This document shows, piece by piece, positions 1-12,376 of a stretch of DNA of 64,000 nucleotides; position 1 is the stretch's first letter; each line of letters opens with the position of its first letter. Origin of the DNA: Onchocerca lupi (Eukaryota > Nematoda > Chromadorea > Rhabditida > Onchocercidae); the NCBI GenBank assembly GCA_028564675.1, contig JAOVVO010000181.1, forward strand, positions 1 through 64,000. Reading direction: 5' to 3'. A program made the translations under genes and the position numbers. A model generated the notes under the pieces. The model searched no databases, was not told the DNA's origin, and worked only from the letters and a program-made list of their open reading frames with translations.

Positions 1-3000
1 GGCGGCTTCATTTTTTTTTTTTTTTTTTTTTTTTTTGCAAAACTAAACATAGCACATGCCATTTCCAATCACAATCACATCATAAATTCTTTCATTTGAG
101 ATTTGATTCTGGACAGAATTGTCTGCTTTGTAATTATTTGAAGATCAAATGTCGAATGGAAATTCTAAATTTCCTTCAGATTCATATAATAAATAAATGA
201 AATTGGACGAACATCCGGCGAAGAATGAATATTATCGTATGGTAGCAACGAATAATAATAATGGCGATAAAAGCTTCTTGCCAAAGCTCATTGCCATGAA
301 AGTCTGCTGAACCAGTGCTAATTAGATCAATAATTAAAGCTCAGTGACTGGAATCAATATATTTTCGCTTCAGTTCTTTAAGCTCATATCTCTCTTCTTC
401 CAGCCTTATGAATTCTAATTTTAAACTTCCAAATAATTTATCTTAAAGTATATTAGCTAGCCATTTCGATAAAGTTAGAAATATTTTTTAATTTTTCCGG
501 ATGTTAATTTGCTGATACATGGTGAATTTGCAAAAAGCTGAAAATGAAGTAAATTTGCTGAGAATTCATCCTTCAAGAATGCAAATTGTAGTCATTCTCA
601 TATGAAGAAGAATGCACTTTTTTTCCTTAAATGATGAAGTGACGTAAATTAAAAGTTTTAATTCCTCAAATTTCGAAGACATTCGTTTTAGAAAGTTTTT
701 TGCTACCAACTTTACAGCTCTTTCCTCAGATATGCCTAAAAATATTGCTATTCTCGCTTTTTTGTATAGATTAGTGCTATCTTATATTTTTCCCTTTCTT
801 CATAAGAGGAGTAGGGAAAACGAACGAAAATAAGAGCGCAATCAAGGGAAAGGTAAGATAAGATAGCGATGAATGATTAAAAGAGAATTTCGAAAGAAGT
901 GCAACTGATCCATCCAAGATTCTTCGGAACATATGGTTGGCATTGATTTTTCCTCTTTATCTATTCATAATATAAGCTAAGTAACTTGAGCTGTAAAAAG
1001 AAAAAAAGCTAGGTGAAATTACACAGGTATTGATTTAAGCCGTAAGTTATCAGTTTAGAGTTATTTGATTTATTTATGATTACTTTCATTTATTTTGACA
1101 ACTATTTTGAATTTCAACTCTTATTAAAAAATTTTAGTTTTTCATTCTCTTACTTGAAAATTTTATTCTCTTGCTTTCCCTTTTTTCTTTAATTTTCCCC
1201 GTATTTCATAAGATTTCTATTTCATACAAAGTTTTCTATTTCTCTATAGTATTTCATTCACATCATAGCTAATTCGAACTTTCAGCAAAGCCCATTTTTT
1301 GAAAAAATGTGCTATATAAATATTTTGATACCATGGCACTACTTCATTCAAAATACAAAGATCATTTACGTTTTTCACTTGTTCCCAAACTTTTTTCCGA
1401 TAAGTCTCGGCATGCCCATTTTAATTAACTTTAGTCGACTTCCCTCTTTCCTCTTCCACAAATGAAACTTAATATGCCTGGAATATTTTGATTGATTAGT
1501 ACCATAATCATTGAGCCGCATCTTACTCAGAAACAGTTCCACAATTCAGTGGATTTAAAATTAATTCAACATTCAAATTCACCATTGTCTTTATGATACT
1601 GTCGAATTAATCTGGAACCCATTGAATTTACGGAACCATTTTACGCGAATTGTAGAAATAATTGTTTCGAAATCGACATAAACGAGAGAAACAGCTTTAA
1701 AATATTGCTTCAAAAGAGAAGAATATAGTTTAAAAGCGTAAAGTTATGGTAATTTTCTGCTAACTATTTATTATTATTCTAAAATTGCTTTAGCAAAAAC
1801 AAAATTCATAAACTAAAATCTACTTCAAAATTAAGGGATTAAGTGAAATCATCAAATTTAATAAATTCTGCATAAACTATGTACAATTTAAACATTAACA
1901 TACAATATATTTACATCTTTATAAATCATAAGCCCGAATTGACCATTGCTTGGCTTCTATGTAGCATTATTCTTTTCCAAATTCCGCCAAAGATAGCTCC
2001 CATACAGTGGCCAAATACCTTACCTATGAATATACAGAAAGAATTTATACATTCAAGAATTTATAAGTTCACAATACGGATTGAAGAGATTAGCCACATT
2101 TACTGGAATTTTGGAAAAGAATACTTAACTAATAGATATTTCGGACTTTTCCCCGATGGCCCGAAACTTCAAGTGCTAATGAGCAAAACCAAGCACACAA
2201 CTCCTGGGAAATTTTCAGTGCAATTAGCCTTTGCCTTAAAATTCCAAAATAAAGTTTTTTTCTGCGGGAAAGCGCGGCTCGGCGTTGTATGCGTAAGACG
2301 AAAGATTTTTTTTAATTTTTGAATTCTAACGTAGCATTGCTGAGAGGTTCTTTCAATCGGGAAATTTGAAAATTCAGGAAGGCGAAAACTAGCCCAGAAC
2401 ACTATAGCCAAAAGGATTTCAGGAAGGAGAAGAGTAAAATCAGAGATTTAAAGTGGAATTGTATATGAAAGATATGAGAAAAGTTGTTTTAAATTTTAAT
2501 TTAATGAAATTACGATTTGAAATAATTTATTACAATACCAACACAAGAAGAGAAATATCTTCGGAATATATTTTGGTTTTTATCATACTTCATGTTGATT
2601 ATTACTGTATATTCGTTCATCTTATCGAAATGAAGAATTACTACTATTGAATTGTGATAATTAGCAATAAAGGTTGGAGCTTTTTGTGTTTGTTTGCGAA
2701 GTAAATTTGTTCAGATTGTTACAGTGATAATACAGTTTCTTATACACTGTTAAATTAGTGATATAAGGAGGATCACTACACTATGCAGAGGCAATTCCCA
2801 GTTCTATTGCTTCGTACTTGTTATTTTCTGTTTTTATCATCTTTTTTTATTTTTACTACTTTACTTTTTTTTTGCTCTGAAATAAGTCGGCTTTCTCCTC
2901 CTCAGGAAGTAAAAATTTTCTCACTGTCAAGATTGTTAATTAACAGCAACTTTGACATATGAAAAAATTCTAAATTCAATGTAGTCCTCACCAATGCTTT

Positions 3001-3736
3001 TCTTTTTAAATTCTCTTTTTTGTTTATTAATATGATTTTAATAATGATGCAGAAATTAAGGGTCAGAGAAAACGAATTAAAGAGCTCGGGAGAAAGAATA
3101 GTAGGGATATTAGGGATAAATTATAATAGAGAAAGGAAATGGAATGATTCATAATAAAATTAAACTAGCTACGAGTTTTATTTATCGCCATAACCATCAT
3201 CTCATCCTCATTTAGGGACATTTTTTTTCTTGTTTATATCAATCTTGTTTTTTTTCGGTCGTTGTCATTTGTTAACTCACCCGAATATTGCACTTATTGG
3301 TTCATCCTTGTATTTACTGGAAAGGATCGACAAATTATTTATTGCCAAAAATAGTTGCTTACAATTTTTTTTTTTCAGCTAGGATGATTTATTGAATAGA
3401 ATGCATTTTTTCTATTATCCTTCATCGTCTTTATTTTTATTCAGTTACTGTAATTAATAAGCAAACTTTTTTTCTTCATGAATATTAATAAAATAATAAG
3501 CAGCAACGAGAAATTTCTTCGTCCTTTCTAAATCAGTCATCCGTACAAGCGAATAAATACGAAGGCAAACCAATAAATGTAATATTCAGATGCATTAACC
3601 AATAAATAAGGATGAATTAGTCAGATTTCTCGTCTTTGTTTGCTACGATATTACATGTACCAAAAGCTGTTCTAATAAATTTTTAAAAAATTTTTAGAAG
3701 CAGATTTCTATTATTTTTTTACTTTTTTTTTAAAGC
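1..3736. other. Gene-poor 5' region
   Basis: I see no gene here that I can support. It starts near a run of about 25 T (12-36) and is A+T rich. The only long open frame is at 1879-2322 (+, 147 codons), listed separately. The last few hundred bases must hold the promoter of the SDR gene that starts at 3737; its ATG follows a T-rich stretch ending in TTTAAAG, which could be a weak spliced-leader acceptor. Confidence 0.6.
1879..2322 (+). other. 147-codon open frame of unknown nature
   Basis: This is an uninterrupted ATG-to-stop frame. Such a length is uncommon by chance in DNA this A+T rich, and its 3' half (about 2150-2440) is visibly richer in G+C than its surroundings and is also open on the other strand. 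I do not recognise the product, see no domain or signal peptide, and find no convincing splice signals joining it to other exons. It may be a remnant of a gene or repeat, or a chance frame. Confidence 0.15.
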
Positions 3737-6700
3737 ATGGCTGAGAGAAATGAAAATTATTATCCCTTCAAAAGGACAGTCCTTATTACGGGTTCAACAG
3801 ATGGCATTGGTCGACAAACTGCTCTGGAATTGGCTGTGCGAAATGTAAGTTTATTTGCGCCTTACTTCAAAATACCCAATCAAGTCGCGGATTTGCAGAA
3901 ATCCTTCAGAAGCAAAAATGCTTGCAGAAATGTCTGTGCAAGCACGCACGGAAATAAGTTATTTCCTGTTAATTATACATATTTCTTTTTTGGATTCAGA
4001 GAACAAAGCAGCCGCAGCGCATCCAAATATGCATGATAACTGGCCTCTGATTTCTTTGGGACGAGAAAGCCGAATTTATGTATAGAAATCAATCAAATTA
4101 TTAGACTTATTTGACCTGCATGATTTTTGACGCTATAATTTCATAAACCAATATCTCTGCCTAATCTTTGATCTGATTATTAACATAATTTCCGACCAGA
4201 TATCTTTTTTAATTGCGATATTCTTGAAATAAAAATATGCAAATCTTTTCAGAAAGAAAACTTCGTTATTGTGCATGGCAGAAGTGTTGAAAAATGTGAA
4301 GCAACTATTAACTACATCATGCGTGAAGGCAAATTACCAGACAAATCGAATCTTGATTTTGTTGTTGCCGATTTCTCTGATTTGAATGAAGTGAATTTAC
4401 CAATCATATTTTTCATTTATACTGAATTTATTATCTCAAAATCCTAATTTATGTTTGCTTTGAGATTTCATGCTGAAATTTTTTTTCCATTTTTGCTTTT
4501 AAAGCAGTATTCAATTTTATTAACATTATAAGCAATCATTCTTTAATTTCATCTTTGTTACTATGTTTTCGCAGGTTTCCAATTTGGCTACAGAAGTTGA
4601 GAAGCGTTTTCCGCGATTGAATGTTCTATTGTGTAATGCTGGTGTTCTCTTGCCTAAAAGAACAGAAAGCCGAAATGGGTTGGAATTAACTTTTCAAGTA
4701 AGCTTCCATTACTGTGCTTCAAAATATTTTGACATTTTTTAAGAAATATGGAATTTTCATACTGGCTTTCAGAAAACCCGCTTTGATTAGATTGACTACA
4801 TTGTGATAATGCACTTATTGCTAGACATGCTCAAAAATTGAAATTAAAGCTTATAATACAACGACTATCTTATAATTTAAAATGTTTCTTTTTTTAACAT
4901 TGAAAGATTTAAAAAAGATTTAAAATTTGGAGAGTTTTGAAGATAAGGCATATTAATAATAAATTTAATGATCATAATAAAAATTGCTTCCATGTTATAA
5001 CTTATATAATTGTTTCGCTTTCCTGGATGCACTGCACTGGAATATCGCGTATATTTCCATCTTTACATTCTTGATTTTTAAAGACAGTTTTTTTATTATT
5101 TATTCCTTTTCAATTGTATTTTAACTTTAGATTTTCAATACTTTGTATCAAAAAAACTGTAATTTTAATTGAATCGCTTTTTTAATTCGTTTAAAGAACC
5201 AATATAATGGACTTTATAATTCCATTCCATATTACGTACCTCTCACGCTATATTTATTATTTCCTGTTGTGTATGAATGACACAAGTTTCTTGTAATATA
5301 AATGGTAATGTATTTGATGTATTTTTTCAATTTGTCATCTCTCAGTTACGAATTGTTCTGTCTATTCGTTTTATCATTATACTTTGTTGTCTGCTTAATC
5401 TTGTTCTTGTCTTTCCAACTGAAGCCTTTCAGATTAATCATTTGGCACATTTCTTTATCATAAATCGTTTACTTACACTATTAAAAGAAAACCAGCCTTC
5501 AAGAGTTATTATCATCAGCAGTAGTCTTCATAGCTGGTGAGTTTTTTCTTTTTTTGAATTCTATTTATTCCTGTACTTCTATTATTAGTGAAAGATTGAA
5601 TTAATGTAATAAATGAAATTATTATTACCTCCTTTTTGTCGCTTGAGGTTATTCTTTTACTCTTTTCATTGATTTATCAAATGCCACATTATAAATTATC
5701 AGTAGTAATTAATGATGAAGAAATTAAAAAGAAAGACATTTTTGAAAGGGAAGTACCTACGGAAAAGTAGGAGTTGGAATAGTGAGAAGTGACAAAGAAG
5801 TCGGAAAAAAAGCCATATAAATAAATCACAATTTCTTTCAACTGTTGCAAAATTGAAGCTAAATTTTATGGAAATTTTTCTCTAGGCATAAAATTGATTG
5901 GGAGGATGTGATGGCTGAGCGGGAATATGAAAAGTATCTTCAGTTTTCGAGAACGAAATTAATGAATCATTTAACATCGTTTGCACTTCATCGTCTTTTG
6001 GTCAGGCAAGGATGTCAGTTTCGGGTTACCTCTAATGTTATCGATATGGGAAATATGGAGCCACGGGGTCGGAGGTGCGATATTGTTGGATTTCGAACCT
6101 AAGGATTCGCAAATTTTAGAAATTCAATGTTTAAATAGATAAATATAATATTCTAGGAAGTATGAATAGATACATGAATGAATAAGCAAATAGCTTGATA
6201 AATAGTGGTTTTTTTTTTTTTTGATTAATTTTGATCAGGTTTTACTTAGTCAAACTTATCTAGTTATAAAGCATAAAGAAAAAAGAATCAAAAGTAGAAA
6301 TGCAATTAATTAACTTATTAGTTTGCTACAAATGTAAGTTTTCGCAAAAATTATAACTTATTTATATTTTTCCGTATACTTCCCAAATATGTTGGTTCAT
6401 TGTATATTTTCGATAGTCACTAATATTAAACATAAAGCAACACGTTCAACAACTTTCAGATCACGGAGTACATCACTATCATCCTCTGATACAGCATTGG
6501 TGTTAACTAGTGGTGTTGGCACATTGTTAACATTGATTGAATCTCCTGCATTCGAAAATGTTAGTGGCAAATATTTTGACTGCCATGGGAAGCAGACACG
6601 CAGTAGTTCGGATGCTACTGATGAGCGACTGCAGCAGAAATTATGGGAAATGAGTGAACAGTTGTGTAAAGATTATCTAAATTCTAATTCACCTATTTCT

Positions 6701-6754
6701 ACAAATTGTATGACCAATGATGTTCACTGGATCAATTCCCACGAGAATCAATGA
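3737..6754 (+). CDS. Short-chain dehydrogenase/reductase, form A (shared N-terminus plus cassette A)
   Basis: Predicted exons are 3737-3844, 4253-4390, 4575-4697, 5433-5536, 5886-6074 and 6460-6754, giving 318 residues; all junctions are GT-AG and keep the frame. It belongs to the classical SDR fold, closest in style to the retinol dehydrogenase/DHRSX/WWOX group of NAD(P)-dependent oxidoreductases. The cofactor motif TGSTDGIG is at residues 18-25 and CNAG, the usual NNAG element, at 102-105. The catalytic Ser region (ISSS) is near 151-154. The YxxxK element reads FSRTK (178-182), so the catalytic Tyr is Phe, and the usual PG after the active site is MG. The first three exons are shared with cassette B at 7917-9108, either through alternative splicing or as what is left of a tandem duplication. 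The substrate is unknown. With Phe at the key position this form may be inactive or regulatory. Confidence 0.8.
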
Positions 6755-7916
6755 TGAATATATTAAAATAACACGATTATTGATTAGCAATGTGATGCTT
6801 CTACTAAGAGTTTTAAATTTCACCTCATCAATGTATTTTTTTGTTTTTTCCCACTTTCATTACATTATTTTTGCGGGTTTTTATAAATAGAATTTCAGTT
6901 TTTGATCCTTCAATAGTACGACAAACTTTGTGTTAATCGTGAAAATTCGTCGAAGTTTGGTTTTCGTCTTAATTTCATTTAGTTAAATCACTTATTTGTA
7001 TCCGGGAATTTTTCAGAGTATTAGCCATTTTTTGAGCTTTTTTATAGTACAAATAGTTTCAAAAGGATTCAGTTTAAATAATTTTCAAAATTTAATAGAA
7101 TTATTGTTTTGTCGTGCTTTTCCAAGATGCCTTTCATTTACACTTCGTGATCTCATAATTTTCTTGTCTTTCGCTCTTGCTTATATATTGCTAACGAAGG
7201 AATGTGGCTATCATAAATTATAGATGTGATTTCGAATTTTCATTGGAATTTTTGGTATGGGATAAAATTCTGAAAAAAATGAAAAATAATGATTTTGAAA
7301 TATTATACATGAAAAGTGAATAAATCCAATTCGCGAACTTGTTCATTTTTCATGTGAAAACAAAATGGCTTTTCCTTCCAAGTTTCTCTAACTATGGCAG
7401 AATTTTTATGAAAAGTTATTTTATAGTTTCGTTATCACTGAGAAAACTGAGAGGAATTTTCATCACTAAGTGAACATTATTTGTTTTATCACAACTGAAC
7501 AACATGACATTTCATCCTTGTCATGATTTTGGGTGCACTCTAAGGAAGTTCTTCATTTCTTTTATTCATTCTGAAATGATTCGAGAATGATTGTAATTTT
7601 TTTTAAATATTGATGTTTGATATCAATTTACTCTTGGATATTTCATGCTTACTATTTTTTATATTGATATATTATATAAAACGCATGTCAGTGGTTACTC
7701 GGTTTTTACCGAAGGAATTTGACCATATTGGAAATTAATGACAAGATCTAAATTTTTTTCTTGATTCCGATAAAAATTTATTAATTTTAATTTCCGGTGT
7801 TGTGCTGTGCAAGTAGTTCTTTAGCACTGATAAAGTCAAATTAGTCTAGTCTTGCTTGAAGTAAGAGACATATTAAGTAGATAAAAAAAAAGTAAAATTA
7901 CTTTGGTTCTTCATAG
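6755..7916. other. Spacer between the two SDR cassettes
   Basis: About 1.2 kb without a supported exon. It contains an AATAAA at 7319 that could end form A transcripts. A 75-codon hydrophobic open frame at 6996-7223 was not accepted as an exon. The end of the spacer (7890-7916) is a pyrimidine-containing acceptor for cassette B. Confidence 0.5.
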
Positions 7917-9108
7917 GTGAATTACCTTGCGCATTATATTCTGTCGAGGTCGCTGTTCACTCTGCTGAAAGACAATATCCCGTCTCGATTGGTTCTTGTA
8001 AGCAGCATTTGCTACGAATGGTTTGTTTTTTCTGCTTGGTTTCTCAATATTTGAGTAGAGTGTAAGTTAAAAATAAGGTTTCTGAATAAAAATCTCGAGA
8101 TCGTGTTGGCATCTTTCTGAAATTTTAAGGCAATAGAATGCGAGACTAATGTGTGAATGATAACTCTCCATTCATGAAACCTAGCAGCAAATGATGGCGA
8201 AGCTTAATATGCGATAAGGTGATGATATTCAGACATATATGATAATCTCGTAATTCTTATGCTTATAATTCGTTTCTGGATTCGAGGACATAGATGAAAG
8301 TCGTAATTTAAGGTAGTTTTTCTGCAATAATATGCATATTTTCAGGTATCCCCTAGATTGGTCAGATTTGCAAAGTTCGAAAAATTATGAAAAGTACACA
8401 CAGTACTCACGTACAAAGCTCATGATTCACTTAATGACTTTCAAGTTGGCTCGTTTGTTCAATGGATCTGGAGTTATTTGTAATGTTCTCGAACCAGGTG
8501 TCATCGAAACAAAACTTCTGCGGTTAGTCGAAAAGGACGTCATGCTAAATGGAAATTTTTGACATTATCAACTTTTTCAGCTAAACTACAAGAATTATCT
8601 TTGGAAAATTAGTATTGCCAAGTGTTTGAATTACAAAATTACTTTTGAAATATTAAATTTGGTAGTGGACCAATGATGGACTTTTTTTAAAAAATTGTGC
8701 TGAAATTCAGACCGGAAATGTTTTTTATTTTAAAGCCTTTGAGAAATTTCGCTTCTTTCCATATTACCAACGTCATTATACACATTTATTTGAATTATTT
8801 TCTGTCGTAAATTAAAATTAAATTTTATCTTCGATCTCTTATATAACTTGGGCGAAGTCTGAATAGAAATTTCAATAAATTTCAGAGCTGGCGGTTATAG
8901 TGGAGCTCCTGTTCGTGAAGGTTCTCGAGTTTGCGTCTTTTTGTGTACATCTGATAGCATTACAGCTAGTGGTGCTTACTATGACAATAACTGTAAGCGT
9001 ATCACCAAATTATTCAAAGATTCAGTGGATGAGAAGCAGCAAGAAAATCTGTGGCAACTAACAGAAAAGTTATGTGAAGAAAAAGGCATCATACTTCCGA
9101 AAATTTAA
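7917..9108 (+). CDS. SDR C-terminal cassette B (alternative 3' exons)
   Basis: Exons 7917-8020, 8346-8522 and 8886-9108 encode a second C-terminal half homologous to cassette A. No Rossmann N-terminus or plausible start lies between 6755 and 7917. The first exon is 104 nt, as in cassette A, and all three exons start in the same phases as their cassette A counterparts. Splicing exon 3 (ends 4697) to 7917 therefore gives a complete 290-residue SDR. This cassette has the canonical YSRTK (residues 178-182 of the joined protein) and an EPG element, so it should be the active enzyme. The C-terminus ends in a run of charged residues with no membrane anchor. An AATAAA lies at 9449. The alternative reading is an orphan half-gene with no start of its own. 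Cassettes A and B are well diverged, so the duplication is not recent. Confidence 0.75.
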
Positions 9109-9688
9109 TTTTTTTGCTTAATCCTGAAAATTTTGCATTGAACTAATTGTTTTTTAAAAATTATCTTCTGATTTTCTAATTGGAATTTTTGTTCTTTAGA
9201 ATAATTAGCTCTGTGGGTTACTTGACATGCTGTAAAATGATTTTTAAGGCTGTAAGCACTGCATTAAAAATTCAAACTATTTTCATGATATCATAGCTGA
9301 TCAGCTTGTCAGATTTGTCTTTTGTTTGTGTTGCTGAACCAATTCGTATATTTTAAAATACTCGTTAGTGGCTTATTGTATAAGCTCTAAGGAGTTAAAT
9401 TTGGAAGTAGTTTGTGATTCATTTATGTTTTGCTTGTGCTGAGGACGAAATAAATTTGATTTTCTTAAAAAATAACTCTTCAATTTTAAATGGTTTGCTT
9501 TTTTACCGATGTGATTGTTTCATTTAGCCAGTTGTTGGAAGATAATGAGCTTATTATATTTAGATAAGTTTTTTGAGACTTCTCAATTCAGATTTTTCAA
9601 CAAAGAAATTCAAGAAATGCTGTCATAAAATATGTTTTGATAGTGAATTATTGCTTGTATTATGCAGATTGCTAAGACAATAATTCGA
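9109..9688. other. SDR 3' UTR and Nudix gene upstream region
   Basis: Non-coding as far as I can see. It holds the AATAAA at 9449 for the SDR cassette B transcript. Shortly before the Nudix start, TTATGCAG at about 9659-9666 looks like a trans-splice acceptor. Confidence 0.5.
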
Positions 9689-11367
9689 ATGGCTAAAAGT
9701 GAAGAATTTCCAACAGAGGTTGAAATTTCCGAAAATATCCATGATTCTCAATATATTCGACCCATGAGGATGAAATTCAAAAGGGTAAGTGGTATTCAAC
9801 TGCTCTGTTATTAATATAATATTTTGATGTCAAATTGAGTCACTATATGGTCGGTTTAATTTCGCCGTCATTAGTTCCACTAATTCTAATCTGCCGACTT
9901 TTCATTCTTATGTCATGAAATTTACACGTGACTCTTATAATAGGATAGTTTTAGGGTGATAAGCTTATCAAATGGGATCTCATTCTCCGTCATGACAGTG
10001 TTGCATGTTTATTGTATCATAAACAGAAGCAGTTGCTACTATTTGTAAAACAGTTTCGACCCGGTAAATATCTGCTTAATTTGGCACATATTTCGAATAA
10101 AATTTCTTAGAAACAATTCAAATGCTTCAGAGCTTTTTATGGCTTTTGTTGATTAGTATACTTGATAATATTTGTGGATCTTTGAAGTATCGTAATATTA
10201 TCAGTGGTTAGAGACTATAACATTTTGAATTTTTGGAAATCAAGGCGCGAAAATTTAACGTTAGGAAGTGGAATAATTCGAAAAAAATATTCGAAAAATG
10301 ATTCTACAATATTGTTATTGAAAGAATCAAATTTATTGATTGAAAAAATAACTTAGTACTTTACAACAAAGTCTTTTAATTGTGGAACGTTTCGATAGTG
10401 TTATTGAGTTCAGTCAACTTTTTGTCTTTTTCAGCTGTTTATATAACAAGAGTGCGCATGCTAGATGAAAACGTCAATAAAAAGTGGAATGAAATAAATT
10501 GGTCGAAATATCCGATAAGTATGGGTGAAACGATCGAACTCTGTGCTGGTCTTGTCGATAAACCGAATGTTAGTAAGCGAAAGCATATGCAAGAAGAAAT
10601 TCTTGAAGAATGTGGCTATAATGTTAACGAAGCTGAGATTCAGAGTATTAAAACGTTTGTGTAAGTTTTCCGGATCCCGTTCTTCAGTGGCATAATTTTT
10701 GGATGCATTTTAACAAAACTAGAACTTTAGGCGAAATCTAAAATTGTAGTGAAACCAACTGTCTTTGAAAATCTATGCAAGTGTTTCTCATATTTTAGAA
10801 CAGGTGTCGGTTCATCGGGTGCTCTGCAAGAATTATTTTATGCTGAAATCGATGAAACGATGAAAGTTAATGAAGGAGGCGGAGTGGATTCTGAAAAAAT
10901 TGATAAGGTTTTTTATCCTGTTTTTTTCTCTAAGTGATTAAGGTTCCGTGAGATTTTAAATGAACTAATTTCAAATAACCTAAAAACCAATTTCTCGGTA
11001 GTATCAATAAGCTGGATGCTAGTACAGTCTATTCCAAGAGTTGCTGAGAATGTAATATAATTCTTCGAAACTGATATTCAGAGTATAAAAATATGTGTTG
11101 TGTTTCGGATATTACGGCGTGCATTACAATGTTTATTAGAATGAAGCAGAAACAATTTTGTTATTTCAGCTTTTTTTTTTCTTTTTGATTTTTAACAGGA
11201 CAATATTTTTTTAAATTTTTTCATAAATTTATGGACTGTTTATTTTTATCTTTCTTAAGATTTTTATGACGATACCTGAAGCGCAGAAATATTGTGACCA
11301 AAAAGAAGTACCGAGTTCTTCCGGAATGCTTTACGGTTTGATGTGGTTTTTCAAAAATCGGATGTAA
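9689..11367 (+). CDS. NUDT14-like Nudix hydrolase (UDP-sugar pyrophosphatase family)
   Basis: Exons are 9689-9784, 9955-10063, 10435-10660, 10799-10907 and 11260-11367, encoding 183 residues (human NUDT14 is about 220). Family members hydrolyse UDP-glucose and ADP-ribose type substrates to sugar phosphate and nucleoside monophosphate in the cytosol. Recognisable elements, in order, are WDLILRHDSVACLLYH, LLLFVKQFRPAVY, the Nudix region ELCAGLVDKP followed by EEILEECGY, the TGVGSSGALQELFYAEID strand, and a C-terminal GMLYGLMWFF like the NUDT14 tail. In the Nudix box the C-terminal Glu residues (EE..EE) are present. Basic residues (SKRKHM) replace the acidic stretch found in human NUDT14, and the usual Arg or Lys before the catalytic Glu is Glu. 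The last exon ends at a TAA embedded in a GTAAGT sequence, so a further exon cannot be excluded. Confidence 0.8.
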
Positions 11368-12376
11368 GTAAGAACAGAAATTGGGGATGAAAAATATCCT
11401 GCTTGCCTTGAAAGTTCTTTTTAAGTCAGTGTTTTCGATAAATTCCTATTTTTAATATATATTTAGTTTTGCTTAAAGAAAGCATAAAAACCCTAAAATA
11501 CGTATGATACTCTAATTTAGTCGAACAGATTTCAAGGAAAGTTTGCAAAAAAAAAGACGATTAAAAAACTTAAATTAATTTGAATTCTTCCGTAGGAATA
11601 GATACTTGCATACAAGGGAAACATATGCAAGGAGATATCAAAATAAAATAGGTGAGCTAAAGAATAGCATGGATTTATGTTTCAAAGATTAAACTAGAAT
11701 CAGGCAACCATAAATTAGAAAAATCAAATGTGATAAGAGATTGGTATTGATTATTTGAATGATTCAAGGTAAAACGCTCTTATGTGATCCTTTAGATGTG
11801 ATAAAGCTTATTTAAAATTTATAACATGTATAGCCAGCAATTTATTGTATTTTCTTATCACTATCAAATAACAGAGGCAGTTTTGACAAAAAAAAAAAAG
11901 TGAAAAAACATTTAATATAAAATCCACCAAGATGACATAACAAGTATTTGGATAATTATAAAATATAAAAAAGAAAAAATTTAAAGGCACACAGAAAAGA
12001 GCAAGTTAGGGAAAACGGAGATAGTATCAAACACAAAAAAAAACAATAATATATGTAAATAAATAAACAAATATATATAATATATCGACGATGCAATCAA
12101 TTATGACAGAACTAATCGGGAGATTTTTGCAGTACGTTTCTAAAATTTTATTTGAATTGCTAGAAATTCTTATAATGTTTATGAAGTTCAATCATAACAA
12201 TTTATCTTTCAAAGCAGGATTACATAGAAATATTTGCAAACAATAAGTTAAACTACAACTTATGGCGATATATATCCATTTGGTCATTTTAATTTCAAAT
12301 TTCAGTAACATTTCTTCAAATTATTGGCAGTGATGTCAAGCTGAATAAAAACCTCATAAGAAAAAACAGTACTGAT
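11368..12376. other. Convergent intergenic region
   Basis: The 3' ends of the Nudix gene (+) and the kindlin gene (-) face each other here. The sequence is very A+T rich, with runs of A (11887-11899) and an ATATATAATATATC stretch near 12072. I see no coding exon. Confidence 0.5.

Noticed and set aside
6996..7223. 75-codon hydrophobic frame between the SDR cassettes, considered as a membrane-anchor exon
   Set aside because: No acceptor in the right phase and composition typical of T-rich non-coding DNA.
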